A DNA stretch of 64,000 nucleotides from Scolanthus callimorphus (GCA_033964015.1 CM066924.1:9273077-9337076), one strand, 5' to 3'; shown: positions 1-11,808, counted from the first letter of the stretch. A program made the numbers and translations. The notes: generated from the letters alone by a model not told the origin.

Positions 1-423
1 TTGCCCATCCTCGCGCGCCAGGGTCCTTCCCTCACCTCCCCCCAGGGGACAGAGCTTTACCTTGCCATTTATTCGTTATTTCAAAAGACTTTCCTCTCAA
101 ACTTTCGCATTTTACTAATTTTAAGCTGCTCTATCCAGCTATGGTGATGGATTATTTCTCCGTTGCCTCCTGTGGAAATAAAAAAAAAACATCGGAAAGG
201 TCTATTAGCATATGGGCATATTATTATGTGGCGTGTAGATTCCATAAATAAATAACACACTTGTTTGGAATCTTTCTTCCGTTTATTTTGTCGAAATCAG
301 TAAAATTTTAACGGGCCTTTAACGGTGGCGGGATATTATTATTTTGGGAAAATACCCCCATAATAAGTCTGTAACATCTCACTGCTGATTTCATAATTCT
401 GTGCACCGATTAATTTATTAACT

Positions 424-560
424 ACTTACTAACCGAGAGTGAGGGCATTACGTGAAATATCAAACTGAGTTTGGCGTATCGACCGAGCGATAGCGAGGTT
501 GATACGCCAAACCGAGGTTTGATATTTCACGTAATGCCCGAACCTTCGAGGTTAGTAAGT
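424..560. repeat. Foldback element, 137 bp
   Basis: Near-perfect inverted repeat. The left arm begins ACTTACTAACC and contains GGGCATTACGTGAAATATCA; the right arm is its complement, ending GGTTAGTAAGT. The loop is short (about 12 nt around 490). It looks like a small MITE. Confidence 0.85.
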
Positions 561-875
561 TGTTTGTTATATGCCACTTTTTCTCCAAACCTTTTATTGG
601 TTTTCGACCAATCAGAGCGCGCATACTATCGCAATTATTTTATAAATAATAATGTCTTAAGCGTTCCCTGAATCAAACGTCTAAGCAACCCTGTCGCTTT
701 TGCAATATCTCTGAGTGATGTTTGTGGTTGCTAAGTGTTAGTTGAGCGATCAATGGAACCTTCTAAAACACGGTTTGAATTATTGCTTCAAAATTTGCAG
801 AATTAGGAAAACATTTTCAAAATGTGTGCTTGACTTGAGATAACATTCCAGTATCACAATAATTGCGAAAATCGT

Positions 876-1660
876 TTTAAATACAGAATATATTTCATTT
901 TCGGAATTACCATGTTAATATTAAACCTTTTCTTAACATTTCAGGGCTACATTCAATTAATTTAGATACGAAACGAAAACAAAGCCGCCCAGTATGCCCA
1001 GTATGCCCATAGAACTCCCATATTTTATGGTCGGGATGATCGTCGGAAATTTTCAGTTTCACCCCTAAAAGATACGAAACATGGCGTGGTTCAAATAATT
1101 TGTTACCCTAAAAGACCTAAGGCATTATCTGCCAAGTAGGCGCGAAGGAGACAGGTAACAGGTAAAAGATACCCATAAAGAAATTTCCGTGTTTGACTAA
1201 AATGCTGCCTTTAATGTTGTCTAATTTATCGTCTTCTCATCGAGTAATCTCTCTTTCTTTCGCGGTTTTTAGAAGCAAAATCATGAGACAAAACAATTTG
1301 GACACATATTTCGGCCCTAAAACCAATTCAATTCAATTCAACTTTATTGCACACTCGTTATACAATCTCCTCACTTGCATGTCTTCAATCATTTAACGTA
1401 TGTTGATTGTTGTACATTATACGATAAACTATAGTAGCGCAGACGATGTAATTTTGACACAGATTACTGGACATTTGCTTTAAAAGATACATTTTGCGAC
1501 TAGCATTCCCCAGCTTCTGTGGCTAAGTTGGGAGAGCGTGGGACTTTCGCTTACCAGTGTCTCCAGTTCGAGCCCGGGCGCGGGAACAAAACGATTTTTC
1601 CTTTTACTAGTATCTTTACCCAGGCCCACGCAACAAAAATCGGCAGGAAAATAAAATAGT
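876..1660 (+). repeat. Copy 1 of a ~0.8-kb duplicated block containing a SINE
   Basis: Several segments recur in the same orientation in 4536-5560. They include TTTCATTTTCGGAATTACCA (near 893 and 4555), ACTTTATTGCACACTCGTTA (near 1340 and 4680), a CATTTAACG...TATGTTGATTG block (near 1391 and 5210) and the SINE at the end. Similarity is broken by indels, and the order of one segment differs. Confidence 0.7.
1513..1660 (+). mobile_element. tRNA-derived SINE, copy 1
   Basis: Carries a tRNA-type internal RNA polymerase III promoter: A box TGGCTAAGTTGG at 1520-1531 and B box AGTTCGAGCCC at 1565-1575. A tRNA-unrelated body follows (AGGCCCACGCAACAAAAATC, then A-rich). The second copy at 5349 confirms that it is a dispersed repeat. 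It is not a functional tRNA: I could not fold a full cloverleaf and the body continues past the tRNA end. Confidence 0.75.
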
Positions 1661-1684
1661 CGCATAAGGGTCGGAAAATTTGGA

Positions 1685-2453
1685 AATAAATTGTTTGCAG
1701 AGCCAAAATCACTGAAATAAATTCTTTGCAATCGTAGTAAACAGAAAATAAATTGTTTGTAGAGAGGTTTTCAACTGTGACATCTCCAGCCATCTTGGAC
1801 ACCAAATTTCAAAATTTTTCCCTGAGGGCACATGCCCCCCACACCCCCCAAGGCCCGAAGGCCGAAACTTCATTTTCTCAAAAAAACAAAAACAAGGAAA
1901 CACTGACTGGAGATAGTCAATACCTACATTTTTAAAAACAATTTCTCATTTCAGATCACGTTGCATTCATTTGAAATAATATTTCTTTGTTTGGGTTGCT
2001 TCCTTATTCATATATCCCTCGGTGCGTAGCAGAAAATCAAAGAAAGGATACTCATGGGAATGTCACGTGATCTGAAATGGGACAACAAAGCCCAAGCCGA
2101 GGAGGTCTATTAATGAGTGGTTTCGTCATCATGACCAAGAACCATGAACATGGTTCCTTGCCGATTGCCTATCTATTTCCCCTGAGCATAGGCCTCGCGC
2201 CCATGCTGCCGACGCAAAATGGATTTTGGGCTGGCGATATTTATAATATTAAAACAATCTCGATTCAAGCAGGCAATTTATGATTGATTTGTGCCTGATA
2301 CTCGCAGGCTTTCTAAATAAACGTTTTGAAGCCGCGTTTCAATACAGTAAAAAAAGTATTAAAATTATCTAAAAAATAAATTGTTTGCAGAAAGACCGTT
2401 ACCCTAAAAAAATTGTTTGCAGCCACATCCTCTTAAAAAGAAATTGTTTGCAA
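1685..2453 (+). repeat. Dispersed AAATTGTTTGCAG short repeats
   Basis: At least six near-identical copies of AAATAAATTGTTTGCAG or close variants occur at about 1685, 1716, 1746, 2376, 2411 and 2440. Spacing is irregular, so this is not a simple tandem array. It may be the decayed end of a repeat family. Confidence 0.6.
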
Positions 2454-2466
2454 GGAAAAATTTTCC

Positions 2467-2587
2467 GCCCTCCCCCCCCCCCCCCCCTTCAGAAAAATAA
2501 TGGCAATTCCAGAAAATAAAGGTCCCCCCCCCCCCCCCACGGGCGGCATTTGGAAATTCCGAAGGGATGGGGGGGGGGGGGGGGGGT
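2467..2587. repeat. Three poly-C/poly-G tracts
   Basis: Long C runs near 2471-2487 and 2524-2538 and a long G run near 2569-2586. The C and G runs could pair. Open frames crossing them (Pro- or Gly-rich) are artefacts, and the run lengths are likely unreliable in assembly. Confidence 0.9.
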
Positions 2588-2599
2588 TAAGAGCTCGGA

Positions 2600-3780
2600 T
2601 TCTGATTGCAAGGGTTTCGAAGCTGGATTTCTTGTCACAAGGGGGTCTGAAGATGCCCAACCTCTAAAGGAGTTCGCTGTTTTTCAGTCTGCTGAAATAG
2701 CGTTTTTCAGAAAGAAAAGAACGTCATTTCACGCGCGGAAAAAAAGGCTTCGCCGCCATATTCGATAGATAGAGAATGCTTCCCAGTTCGTACTTGTCCC
2801 TTCTAAGACAGAATCTCCATAATGTTCTACTGATTTCGACTGTTAGTTCAATCACGCATCAGGTTCAACTTTGTACAATCACACATTCCAGATTAATATA
2901 AAGGATGTTGGTGATACGGGATAAGTTGAGCTTGCATGGACGCGCAACTTTCGCCAAAACCCGCAACTTTCCCTAACATATCTAATGAAATCCCGGAACA
3001 AAACGGTATAGTTTAATAAACGTTTCTCAAAAATGGTACATGTAATAATGCTGAATAATATGTTTTTCTTTTGCTCCTTTTTAGAGTTTCTATATGGGTT
3101 TTTCCTAAGCCTCAAATATTCGAAGATCCGCAAAAAGTAAGAACTAGGCTTTCCAAACTTGGTCTAGCTCATTCTAATGTGTTTTCCTATTGGTTATATT
3201 TGGAAAAATGTTTTAGAAAACGCTTGAAAATGTGTGTTGCAAGTAAATAGCTTCCACACTTCATTTGAAATGTCTATTCCCCCATTTCACGATCGAATGG
3301 CGAAAGTCTCAAGTTTTCCGTGATAATATTATCCGATTCTTTGCCCCTACAATTCAAAACTTACAAAATAGCCAGTTAGCTACTAGTTAAACACGCTAAA
3401 ATGTAGAGCTCATATTCAGTGGATGTTGTGAATGCCGGTGTTATGTTTTTCTTCAAAATCAAACTATCATGCTCTGTATTAATATTCTGAAACAAGATTA
3501 TGCGCTTTTTGTGTTTTCTTTACTTTGCAAATTTAATAAATTCCCGCAACAACCCCCGCAACTTTTGCCTTTTACTCCGCCACGTTTCCTCTCGCAAATT
3601 TTTACTTTTTCTCGCAATAATAAACAAGGTGGACAAAGACATAGACATGGGGGGGCATAGGCATAGGCATGGTTTATTGGTACCGTGTTATGAAAATACA
3701 TAAGCATTAGGTTCCAATAAGTGTTTAGATAAAAACAAAAAATACAGATAAAAGTTAGTCCGGCGGGGCGAGGCGATGCC
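2600..3780. other. No gene recognised
   Basis: AT-rich sequence with short open frames in all frames and no protein motif I recognise. Contains a short repeat of AGACAT/AGGCAT units near 3638-3670. Confidence 0.5.
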
Positions 3781-3788
3781 ATTACTGT

Positions 3789-4310
3789 TCAGCCTTTAAT
3801 ATGTTTTTTTCTTTCTGACATACTTTCCCATATAAATTTGGCGATTTGCTTTTGGGTACTTCCGTTTTGATTTAGTTTTATAATTTTTTGGAATACAGTC
3901 GCTGGGGGTAAACCATTGAGGGCGACCTTTGCTTCCTTTTCGAGGTATTCAAACAATTTTATTCTGTATGGCTTGAAAGCTATGCATTTTACTAAAAAAT
4001 GTTCTTCGTCTTCTACGGCTCCTGTGTTGCAAATTTGACAGACTCTGTCTTTTGGAGCTTGATAGGGTTTTGCATATCGCCCCGTTTCGATTGCTAAGGA
4101 GTGGTCTCTTAGTCGCAATTTTGTTAGGGCGATTCTATGTTCGACATTCGTGACGTTCGTGAGATAACTTTCATAGTTGTGTGAGAGCTTGAATTTCCGA
4201 AACGTTCTCAACTTGTTGCCTTGTCGCGCGTCTTTTCTTTCGTCATTTTGTAAAGAGCTTATCCATGTTTTGTTGTTCGATATCGCATAGTCTTTGTCTA
4301 ACGCTCGCAA
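3789..4310 (-). pseudogene. Non-LTR retrotransposon (LINE) C-terminal fragment
   Basis: A 173-codon open frame with C-x2-C ... H-x4-C: CQICNTGAVEDEEHFLVKC. This CCHC-like motif, followed by a basic helical tail, is typical of the end of LINE ORF2 proteins downstream of the reverse transcriptase. No RT motifs lie upstream, so only the 3' end was inserted or survives (5' truncation is usual for LINEs). A basic region rich in Arg/Lys (LTKLRLRDHSLAIETGRY) precedes the motif. Confidence 0.7.
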
Positions 4311-4535
4311 TCGTGATTTGTCCTCTCAAAAACTAGTGCCGCCCGTGGGGGGTACCTTTATTTTCTGGAATTGACCATTGAGTGAAAATTTGAAAAATTC
4401 AAGGCGCAGTTATTTGGTGTTTTATCTAGGTGGCCTTTGTTTGTGACGCATTCCATGGAGGATTCAATACCAGAGACACGTGAATCGTCGGGTTCACGCA
4501 TAGATCAAATACGAAATTAAATATTTCGGCTCAGT

Positions 4536-5560
4536 TTGCTTTAAATACAAAACATATTTCATTTTCGGAATTACCAGTTTCAGGGCTATACATTCTATTA
4601 ATTTAGATGCATTTTCCACGAAAACAAAGCACAAGTTTATTCCAAGGCAGCGCTCTTTGTTCGGCACAGAATTCAATTCAACTTTATTGCACACTCGTTA
4701 TATTAATACAACTAGTTGTAGCTCTCGCTAAAAGTGCCAACGAGCAATAGACAAAGAGACAAGTGAGACATGTTTTGCCCTTTTGAATAATATGGGGATT
4801 TCATTTGGCCGACTATAGGTCATTTTAGAGACAGATATCTACCTCTAAATTTTATACATGTAAAGGATGCATTTCCATGAGCATATGGACAAGCTGTGAT
4901 AGCAATGGTTGTGTAATAATAACAGCGCGAGAAATATACACAAACATAGCATCGCGGCGTTGGCTACACGGGCGCACTTCAGAAGTGGACCAGGGGTCAA
5001 ATAGTAGATTTCTCTTCTGATACTGATAGTTTGTAAGCATTTGGTTACCACTTGAATAATAATGCTCTTTCGAAATCCTGGCACGTTGATTGGCTAGTGG
5101 TTACACCACTCTGAACGAGAATGTTTCTCCTCGCACGGCTCTCTGTCGCCTCGCAGCCTCGCCTCTTGGCTCGGCTGCTCGTTGGCAATAACAATATGTA
5201 GCTTCCATCATTTAACGCTATGTTGATTGATTACTATTCAGTTGTACTTACGATAAGCTATATCGCGGATGATGTAATTTTCCTGTTGTACTCACGATAA
5301 ACTATACCGACCGCGGATCAAAGATATTTTGCAATCATATATTAGGAAGCTTCTGTGTGGCTGAGCTGGGAAGCTTACCAGTTCGAACCCGGGCGCGGGA
5401 ACACAACGATTTTTTCTTTTACAAGTATCTGTATCCAGGCCCACGCGACATGAAACGGCAGGAAAAAAAGTCAAAGGCATGGCATAGGCCAACTCGCGGC
5501 TGTTTTCCTTTGAAAAACTGGTTGAAGGCTCCCATATTTTTGGGCTGGGGTGCTCAACGA
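4536..5560 (+). repeat. Copy 2 of the duplicated block containing a SINE
   Basis: Partner of 876-1660. It carries the same ordered segments with an extra 4700-5200 stretch not seen in copy 1, and ends with the second SINE copy. Confidence 0.65.
5349..5480 (+). mobile_element. tRNA-derived SINE, copy 2 (internally deleted)
   Basis: A box TGGCTGAGCTGG at 5358-5369 and B box AGTTCGAACCC at 5380-5390, closer together than in copy 1 because about 20 bp are missing between them. The downstream body (AGGCCCACGCGACATGAAAC) matches copy 1. Confidence 0.75.
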
Positions 5561-5863
5561 GAAAAACAAATTTGACCCCTAACTGATACCAAAATGAGTG
5601 CATAGCCCCTAAAATATACCATTAAGAAAAAATTCGGGGGAAATATGTCACACGTTTGTTGTTGTAGCTCTTGGTCACCTGCATTTGTGACATACAAAAA
5701 TATCTCTTCCTTTTAGTCAACAAATGCATCGCTGCTGTATTTGACACATTTATTAGGTTGAGCTATAACTACGTGAATGTTTTCATCGTTGCTATTAGAA
5801 TGGTCAACTACAAAGTAGCATATGATTTATTGTCAATATATACTTTTGGTCAAAAGTATACTG

Positions 5864-5911
<48 letters not shown>

Positions 5912-5916
5912 CAGAC

Positions 5917-5950
<34 letters not shown>
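5864..5950. repeat. (GATA)n microsatellite
   Basis: About 21 units of TAGA/GATA with an interior ACAGACAGA interruption. Confidence 0.97.
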
Positions 5951-6235
5951 TTTTATAATAATAAATACTGCTAATAATACATTGATAATAACAAAACTAA
6001 TAACTATAAATTATGATGATTGTATGTACATATATAAAACTCTAAATATTGAAAAGGTAGCAGCTGAAATTGGATAAAAATATTACTTACTCTAAAAATT
6101 GATTTAAAGCATTAAAAACTATGAAACTATTCCGAAATCTGTTTGCTTTGGCCTTGGACTTGGACTTTGGACTATTCCGTAATTTGTTTGCTTTGGCCTC
6201 CTGCTTAGATTGGTGTGTAATTGATTGTAATTGCC

Positions 6236-7131
6236 TCACGCCTGTTCTGCAGGGTGGGGAGACCTGTGTCCTCTAGGGCCTGTGAGTAACACTTCTCGGG
6301 CCTGTGAGTAACACTTCTCGGGAAAGATGATGCGAAGCGCGCGCTTTTGGCAGGATTCTAAATCCGATGCCAGGTACTTTGGTAAACTGTTGTGGAACAG
6401 CGCGCATGCGTATTCTGTTACCGGTCTGATGCATGAAAGGAAGAAAGTAATAAGCTCATTAGGCTTTATCTGAGCACGCTTTAGTTGACCTAGGGGAAGT
6501 AAAGGCGCTTGTTGACTTTCTTGAGTATTTCTCCGACATGTACATTCCATTTAAGGTCACTAGAGAAGTTAACACCTAAAACATTAGCGTCTACGAACTG
6601 CTGGAGATTGCTGTAGGGCTGGCACTTTGGGATCGTCTCGCTAATGGTTGTATCGTCTACATATTTCCACATGTCGATCCCTGTGATGGACAGATCATTG
6701 ATCATCATGGTGAACAGCCACGGACCAAGTTTTGTGCCTTGTGGTACACCGGATGGAATGGTGCCCCACTCTGAGTAGCAATACTGACTGAGTTTCACGC
6801 GCTGCCTTCGGGACTTCAGGAAGTCTATGATCCAGGCTACAAAGGTGCTGGGCAGTTCATACGTCATCAGCTTCCGCACGAGGATTCCGTGATCGATCAA
6901 ATCGAAGGCTTTGCGGAAGTCGAAGAGAATGGTCCTGACGGTGGCACCATTTCCGTCCGTTGCGCCAAGCCAGGAATGGAACATGCTGATAAGGGCGAAT
7001 GTCGTATTCGAGCCCGGCACTGTACCGTATTGATTCCCGTCGACTTTTCGAAGGACTGCAGGTTTAAGGTGTTGGTCGACCACCAATATTAGATACTTAT
7101 AATTAGGCAGGTGCGATGCACGTGCAAACAA
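6236..7131 (-). pseudogene. LINE reverse transcriptase fragment, copy 1
   Basis: Two overlapping minus-strand frames cover an RT palm and thumb. Motif A is FDFRKAFDLIDHGIL, motif B GVPQGTKLGPWLF, motif C KYVDDTT with the catalytic YVDD. Downstream LGVNFSSDLKWNVHV and the CIRPVTEYACALFH block are typical of CR1/L2/Jockey-like LINEs. The frame changes near 6490-6550, so it is broken. The endonuclease part is missing. Exact clade not assigned. Confidence 0.85.
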
Positions 7132-7232
7132 AACCTCGTTTTCGGTACAATATCTAAAAAACTAAAGTTGCAAACCACTACATTCTGCGTGTATGTGATC
7201 ATTGTTAATTGAACTCTCATCTGACAAACGTA
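6642..7232. repeat. 590-bp direct repeat, copy 1
   Basis: Nearly identical to 9480-10072, in the same orientation; only a few single-base differences seen. It covers the RT motifs A to C and about 100 bp beyond the frame. Confidence 0.9.
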
Positions 7233-7233
7233 T

Positions 7234-7293
7234 TTCATTCTCCTTCACCAGTTCATCCGAATGAAAAGTATTTCCATTAAATTCTAGAAATAA
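7234..7293. repeat. 60-bp direct repeat flanking the DIRS-like block, left copy
   Basis: TTCATTCTCCTTCACCAGTT and the following 40 bp recur at 9404-9471 with a small insertion there. Between the two copies lies the DIRS-like element. Confidence 0.8.
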
Positions 7294-7479
7294 GCCAGTA
7301 GTTCACGATGAGTAGAACAAAATTGTGTTTCCTCTTCAGTAAACATTCAGTGACTGACCGATGACTCATCGCCTTCAATCAATGCTCCACAAGCATAATC
7401 ACTTGCATCAGAATAGATAATCTTACTATACGACATATCAGATTTTAAGCATTTTTTGATATTAAAAATGCTCAGTTTT

Positions 7480-9060
7480 TCACGCCAAAATGTGATTTCC
7501 ATGACAGTATGTGTCTAGTTGAAATCTTGAATCCCAATTTTGTGCCGCTGCAACAGAAATCTGGCAATGTCTAGTCATGATATGAGCCGATCGTCCTAAT
7601 ACTGGACTCATAGATATGATAGAACCAACGAATGAAGAAAGCTCTCTTGCGGAAACATCAGACAGCGAGATGAGATGATTCATGATGCTCATAGCTTTGT
7701 CAATTCGTCTTTGCTTAATAGAAATCATACCAGATTGACAATGCCATGTAATTCCTAGCCAGTCTAATTCCTGGACTGGGTCCCAGATGCTTTTTTTCCT
7801 TATTAATTACAAAACCTGCGGCTATTACCACTGTATGCATTGCTACGCGACCTCAAAATTCGCTGTTGCGATTGGCGATTGGCGATTTTTAGCCGTCAAT
7901 CAAAACCAAAACGTTGGATTCGGCTACTTCGGTGGGTCGACATTAATTGTAAAATCAACTCAAATAACTGTAAGCTATCCTTTTGGCTTTCTGTCCTAGA
8001 ATTATGAACATTCTGCCTCAAGAAAATTCACATTACAATTCCTTTGCTGAGAATCGCCAATCGCAACCGTGAATTTTGAGGTCGCGTAGCAATGCATACA
8101 GTGGTAAGTCACCTTGCATATGGTGTGAAGCATACTGTGCTTGTTCTACTGAATCTTCTAAGCAAAAACCATCATCCAGATAAATCACGCAATTTAAGCC
8201 TCTTTGACGCCAAATCTTGACCAAAGGCTTGAGTAATTTTGTAAATATATATGGAGCGGTCGCTAAGCCAAACGGGAGGACATTGAACATAAAACATTTT
8301 TGCTTTCCATCGGGGAAAATCCATGTAAACCCCAAGTAAGGTCTATGTTGTGAGCAAATGTCAAGATGGTGATATCCACTTTTTAAGTCAAAATTAATAG
8401 CATAGCTACCAGGATGGAAGAACTCTAAAGCCTTCGTATTAATTCTTCATATTTAAACTTGATCTTGAAAAGATGCTTATTTATAAACCGTAAATCAATA
8501 ATAAGTCTCTTTTTTCCGCATGGTTGAGTAGACACAGATAGTGGGTTGATATTATACAAGTTTTCTTGGTCAACTTCAGAAATTCTTTCTCCTTGTAAAA
8601 GCTCTAATATGGCTTGAGTAACAAATTCTTGATTTCTTAGAGCGGACTTGTTGTTATGAAGATATAAGTTTGGTGGAGTAAATATGAAAGGAATTTTGTA
8701 GCCATCGTAAATGGTGGATATTATATAGTCTGGTGCTCCAATACGTATCCAAAAAGCTATATTAGCTTTCAGTCTCCCTCTTACATTTTGAACAGATAAT
8801 TGAGCAGAACATAATTCCCCTTTTTCATGAAAAAATTCTACCTCAATAAGCTCCTTTTCATCAATATTCAAATCATCGTCCTCATTTTCCACTTCCTCCA
8901 GATTTATCTCCTGCATTGTCGTACGGTCTGCGATAGGCTAATGTGCCAAGATGAGAGGATTGCCTAAAGTTGCTCCTACATTCTGAACTCCAGTGTCCTT
9001 TGTAACCACATGTGAAGCAGATATCGGTAGCACGAGGTGTTCTATAGCCTATGAGAAGAG
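7480..9060 (-). pseudogene. Decayed DIRS-like retrotransposon (zinc knuckle, RT, RNase H)
   Basis: Read on the minus strand. There is a CCHC zinc knuckle CFTCGYKGHWSSEC (8978-9019), then an RT N-terminal region (VQNVRGRLKANIAFWIRIGA and CGKKRLIIDLRFINKHLF). RT motif A follows, FDLKSGYHHLDI (about 8390), then GFTWIFPDGK, LPFGLATAPYIFTKLLKP and YLDD in CVIYLDDGF. After a MITE insertion the frame resumes with GFVINK, then DWLGITWHC and an RNase H-like region ending near 7480. The LPFGLATAPYIFTK and YLDD context is characteristic of DIRS/Ngaro-type tyrosine-recombinase elements. Frames shift near 8432 and near 7795. No recombinase is seen. Confidence 0.75.
7825..8107. mobile_element. MITE inserted in the DIRS-like RT
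   Basis: Terminal inverted repeats of more than 50 bp, TTACCACTGTATGCATTGCT at the left and its complement ending CAGTGGTAA at the right. The insertion separates HHMQGDL from GFVINK of the RT, so it is younger than the DIRS-like copy. No clear target duplication was found. Confidence 0.8.
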
Positions 9061-9403
9061 AAAATCAAAATAAATATATATATATGTATATTTTATGGGA
9101 TGCATAGTTGGCTGAGACAGATAATTTAGTATGCGGAATATAACAAAATTACGGGAAGAAACATTTGACGATAAAGTGAAATTCTAAATGTTAGAGTGTG
9201 AGACAAACCCCCAAAAAAATAAGCGTTAGCGTAACGTGCGACGGGAAACCTGAAACCTGGAATAAACTAACTCTTTTCGTTGTCTCTTTTAAACATGCAA
9301 ACTTGTTGACATATGTCAACAAAGTTAAAAGAAAATATGAAATAACATACATACCAACGCATGACTTTTAAGTCATGCTCCGAAAACAAAGGAAAATCTA
9401 TTT

Positions 9404-9471
9404 TCATTCTCCTTCACCAGTTCATCCGAATGAAAAGTATTTTCCATTAAATTCTCGCAAGACTAGAAATA
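9404..9471. repeat. 60-bp direct repeat flanking the DIRS-like block, right copy
   Basis: Partner of 7234-7293, with an 8-bp insertion (CGCAAGAC). It sits immediately before the second LINE RT copy, whereas the left copy sits immediately after the first. Confidence 0.8.
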
Positions 9472-10072
9472 AACAGAATTAATGGTTGTATCGTCTACAT
9501 ATTTCCACATGTCGATCCCTGTGATGGACAGATCATTGATCATCATGATAAACAGCCACGGACCAAGTTTTGTGCCTTGTGGTACACCGGATGGAATGGT
9601 GCCCCACTCTGAGTAGCAATACTGACTGAGTTTCACGCGCTGCCTTCGGGACTTCAGGAAGTCTATGATCCAGGCTACAAAGGTGCTGGGCAGTTCATAC
9701 GTCATCAGCTTCCGCACGAGGATTCCGTGATCGATCAAATCGAAGGCTTTGCGGAAGTCGAAGAGAATGGTCCTGACGGTGGCACCATTTCCGTCCGTTG
9801 CGCCAAGCCAGGAATGGAACATGCTGATAAGGGCGAATGTCGTATTCGAGCCCGGCACTGTACCGTATTGATTCCCGTCGACTTTTCGAAGGACTGCAGG
9901 TTTAAGGTGTTGTCGACCACCAATATTAGATACTTATAATTAGGCAGGTGCGATGCACGTGCAAACAAAACCTCGTTTTCGGTACAATATCTAAAAAAAC
10001 TAAAGTTGCAAACCACTACATTCTGCGTGTATGTGATCATTGTTAATTGAACTCTCATCTGACAAACGTATT
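9463..10072 (-). pseudogene. LINE reverse transcriptase fragment, copy 2
   Basis: Same RT segment as at 6642-7232, with FDFRKAFDLIDH, GVPQGTKLGPWLF and KYVDDTT, but it ends right after motif C where the repeat stops (NSVYF then stop). The 590-bp identity to copy 1 points to recent duplication rather than independent LINE insertion. Confidence 0.85.
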
Positions 10073-10324
10073 GCCGAATTGGGACCTTGCATCTATGAAA
10101 AAAATTAAGGGAAAATTTATAACCCCAAAATGTTGAGCTTATGAATATGTAACAGTAGCTCAAATTAAAAATTATTGAGGTCAAAATCAATACTCACCAT
10201 ACAATAGTCCAATCCTTCCCCATCAAACAGTATCAGAAAGGTTTGATAAAAGTGGACCTCTTTCCAGAAAAAATCTCACTCTTTTCTCATTTCTTCCCCA
10301 TCGTTGAAAAATGGAAAATCAAAA

Positions 10325-10672
10325 ATAGTCTTAGTTTTTCATTGAAGACAAAAAGTCCTTGTAAATGCGCAATTAGTCAGTTTCGATGGCAAAAAGGTGG
10401 CACTTTTTCCCAAACGGAAAAGCTTGCAAAAAATATAGAAAAAAGTAGTTTTTTTTCTTGTTTTTGATCAATCTTCAAATTAAGAAAAAAATGGACTTTT
10501 ATTTGGAAAAAGGAGGACCTTTTCCGAGAACTTTTTTGAAAGAGAAAATTTGAATAAGGTCGGATATTTTCGAGGATTTCAGAAGTGACAAATATGGAAA
10601 GTAGGAAAAGGTGCTATTTTCTAGAATCAGAAATGAAAGTCAAGTGGGAAGTAGAATTGCCGGTTTGTGCCA
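10325..10672. repeat. 350-bp direct repeat, copy 1
   Basis: Diverged copy of 11459-11808 in the same orientation. Shared landmarks include GTCAGTTTCGA, CTTGTTTTTGATCAATCTT, GATTTCAGAAGTGACAAATA and AGTAGAATTGCCGG. No coding sequence recognised. The intervening 790 bp holds only short frames. Confidence 0.75.
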
Positions 10673-11458
10673 CGGATTAATTTGACAACCTTTTTCGGTC
10701 TTTGGGTTAAAAAGTAGAATTGCAGGAATGTTCCACTGATTATACGTGATGCACTGGGTTGTTTTTATTATGTTCGTTTGAATTTCTAATGAGTTCATTT
10801 GCTGCCAAAATTTAATTTTGTCAAGCATGGAGTAAGCAAATCTTATCCAAATCGAAAGCATACACAAAGAACTTTCGGTATCGGTACTTCCCAGCCATCG
10901 ACACTCTCGTTTTTTCACGCGCTTAATGTCACGGTCGTTCACCAAATAAGGGACTGCAAGCAGTCTAACTACAAGGGTGTGGCATAAATAAGTGGCTACA
11001 GCCTCAAGGGGTATATTACAAGGGTGTGGAATGTGACCTTTTCTCGGTTCTGTAAATAAAAAAGGTTATAAACAAAAAAACACCAAATTTTATGATAGGT
11101 CAACCGAAGTTCTAAAATTTAACCCTTTTCACCTTTCGATTAAAAATAGGCCACCCATTTCGTTGTTACCGGCGCTGTAGTAAGATTACAAAAACATGGA
11201 GATTTTTTGAGTTTCTATGTTTTTTAAACAAACAAAGAATTTGAATGACAAAACGGATAAAAAGGTACCCTTTTTCTTGTTATTGATCTAAAAGGTGCAA
11301 GTATGCCGTGTTTTTAGCAAGAGAGATGTAACTACATTATCACGTGGCGCGACGCAATCTATACATCATACAAGCAAATTCGTGTCCAGAGACTGTACCG
11401 ATGGGCCGGGGTACTGGCTAGCTAGGTGGGCCAATATTCAATATAGAAACTCAAAACT

Positions 11459-11808
11459 TAACAGTCTTATTTTTTCATCGAAGACTAAAAGCCCTTGTAA
11501 ATGCGGAATGGGTCAGTTTCGAAGGGAAAAAAGGTGACACTTTTCCCTAGTCGAAAAAGCTTGCAAAAAAAACTAGAAAAATGTAGGATTTTTTTCTTGT
11601 TTTTGATCAATCTTGAAATTAAGTAAAAAGTGGACTTATTTTTGAAAAACGGTGGACCTTTTCCGAGAATTTTTTGAAAGAGAAAATCCGAATAAGGTCG
11701 GGTATTTTCATGGATTTCAGAAGTGACAAATATGGAAAGTAGCAAAATATGCTATTTTCTGGAATCAGAAGTGAAAGTCAAGTGGAAAGTAGAATTGCCG
11801 GCTTGTGC
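11459..11808. repeat. 350-bp direct repeat, copy 2
   Basis: Partner of 10325-10672, with the same landmarks and scattered substitutions; roughly 1.13 kb away. Confidence 0.75.

Noticed and set aside
1513..1590. Possible tRNA gene
   Set aside because: A and B boxes are present but no full cloverleaf could be drawn, and a related copy continues with the same non-tRNA body, so it is a SINE.
2433..2768. Pro-rich and Gly-rich open frames
   Set aside because: Produced by poly-C and poly-G tracts; no domain and no splice context.
10135..10190. Upstream start for the LINE RT copy 2 (frame 9735-10190)
   Set aside because: It is in a different frame from the RT motifs and lies outside the 590-bp duplicated segment.
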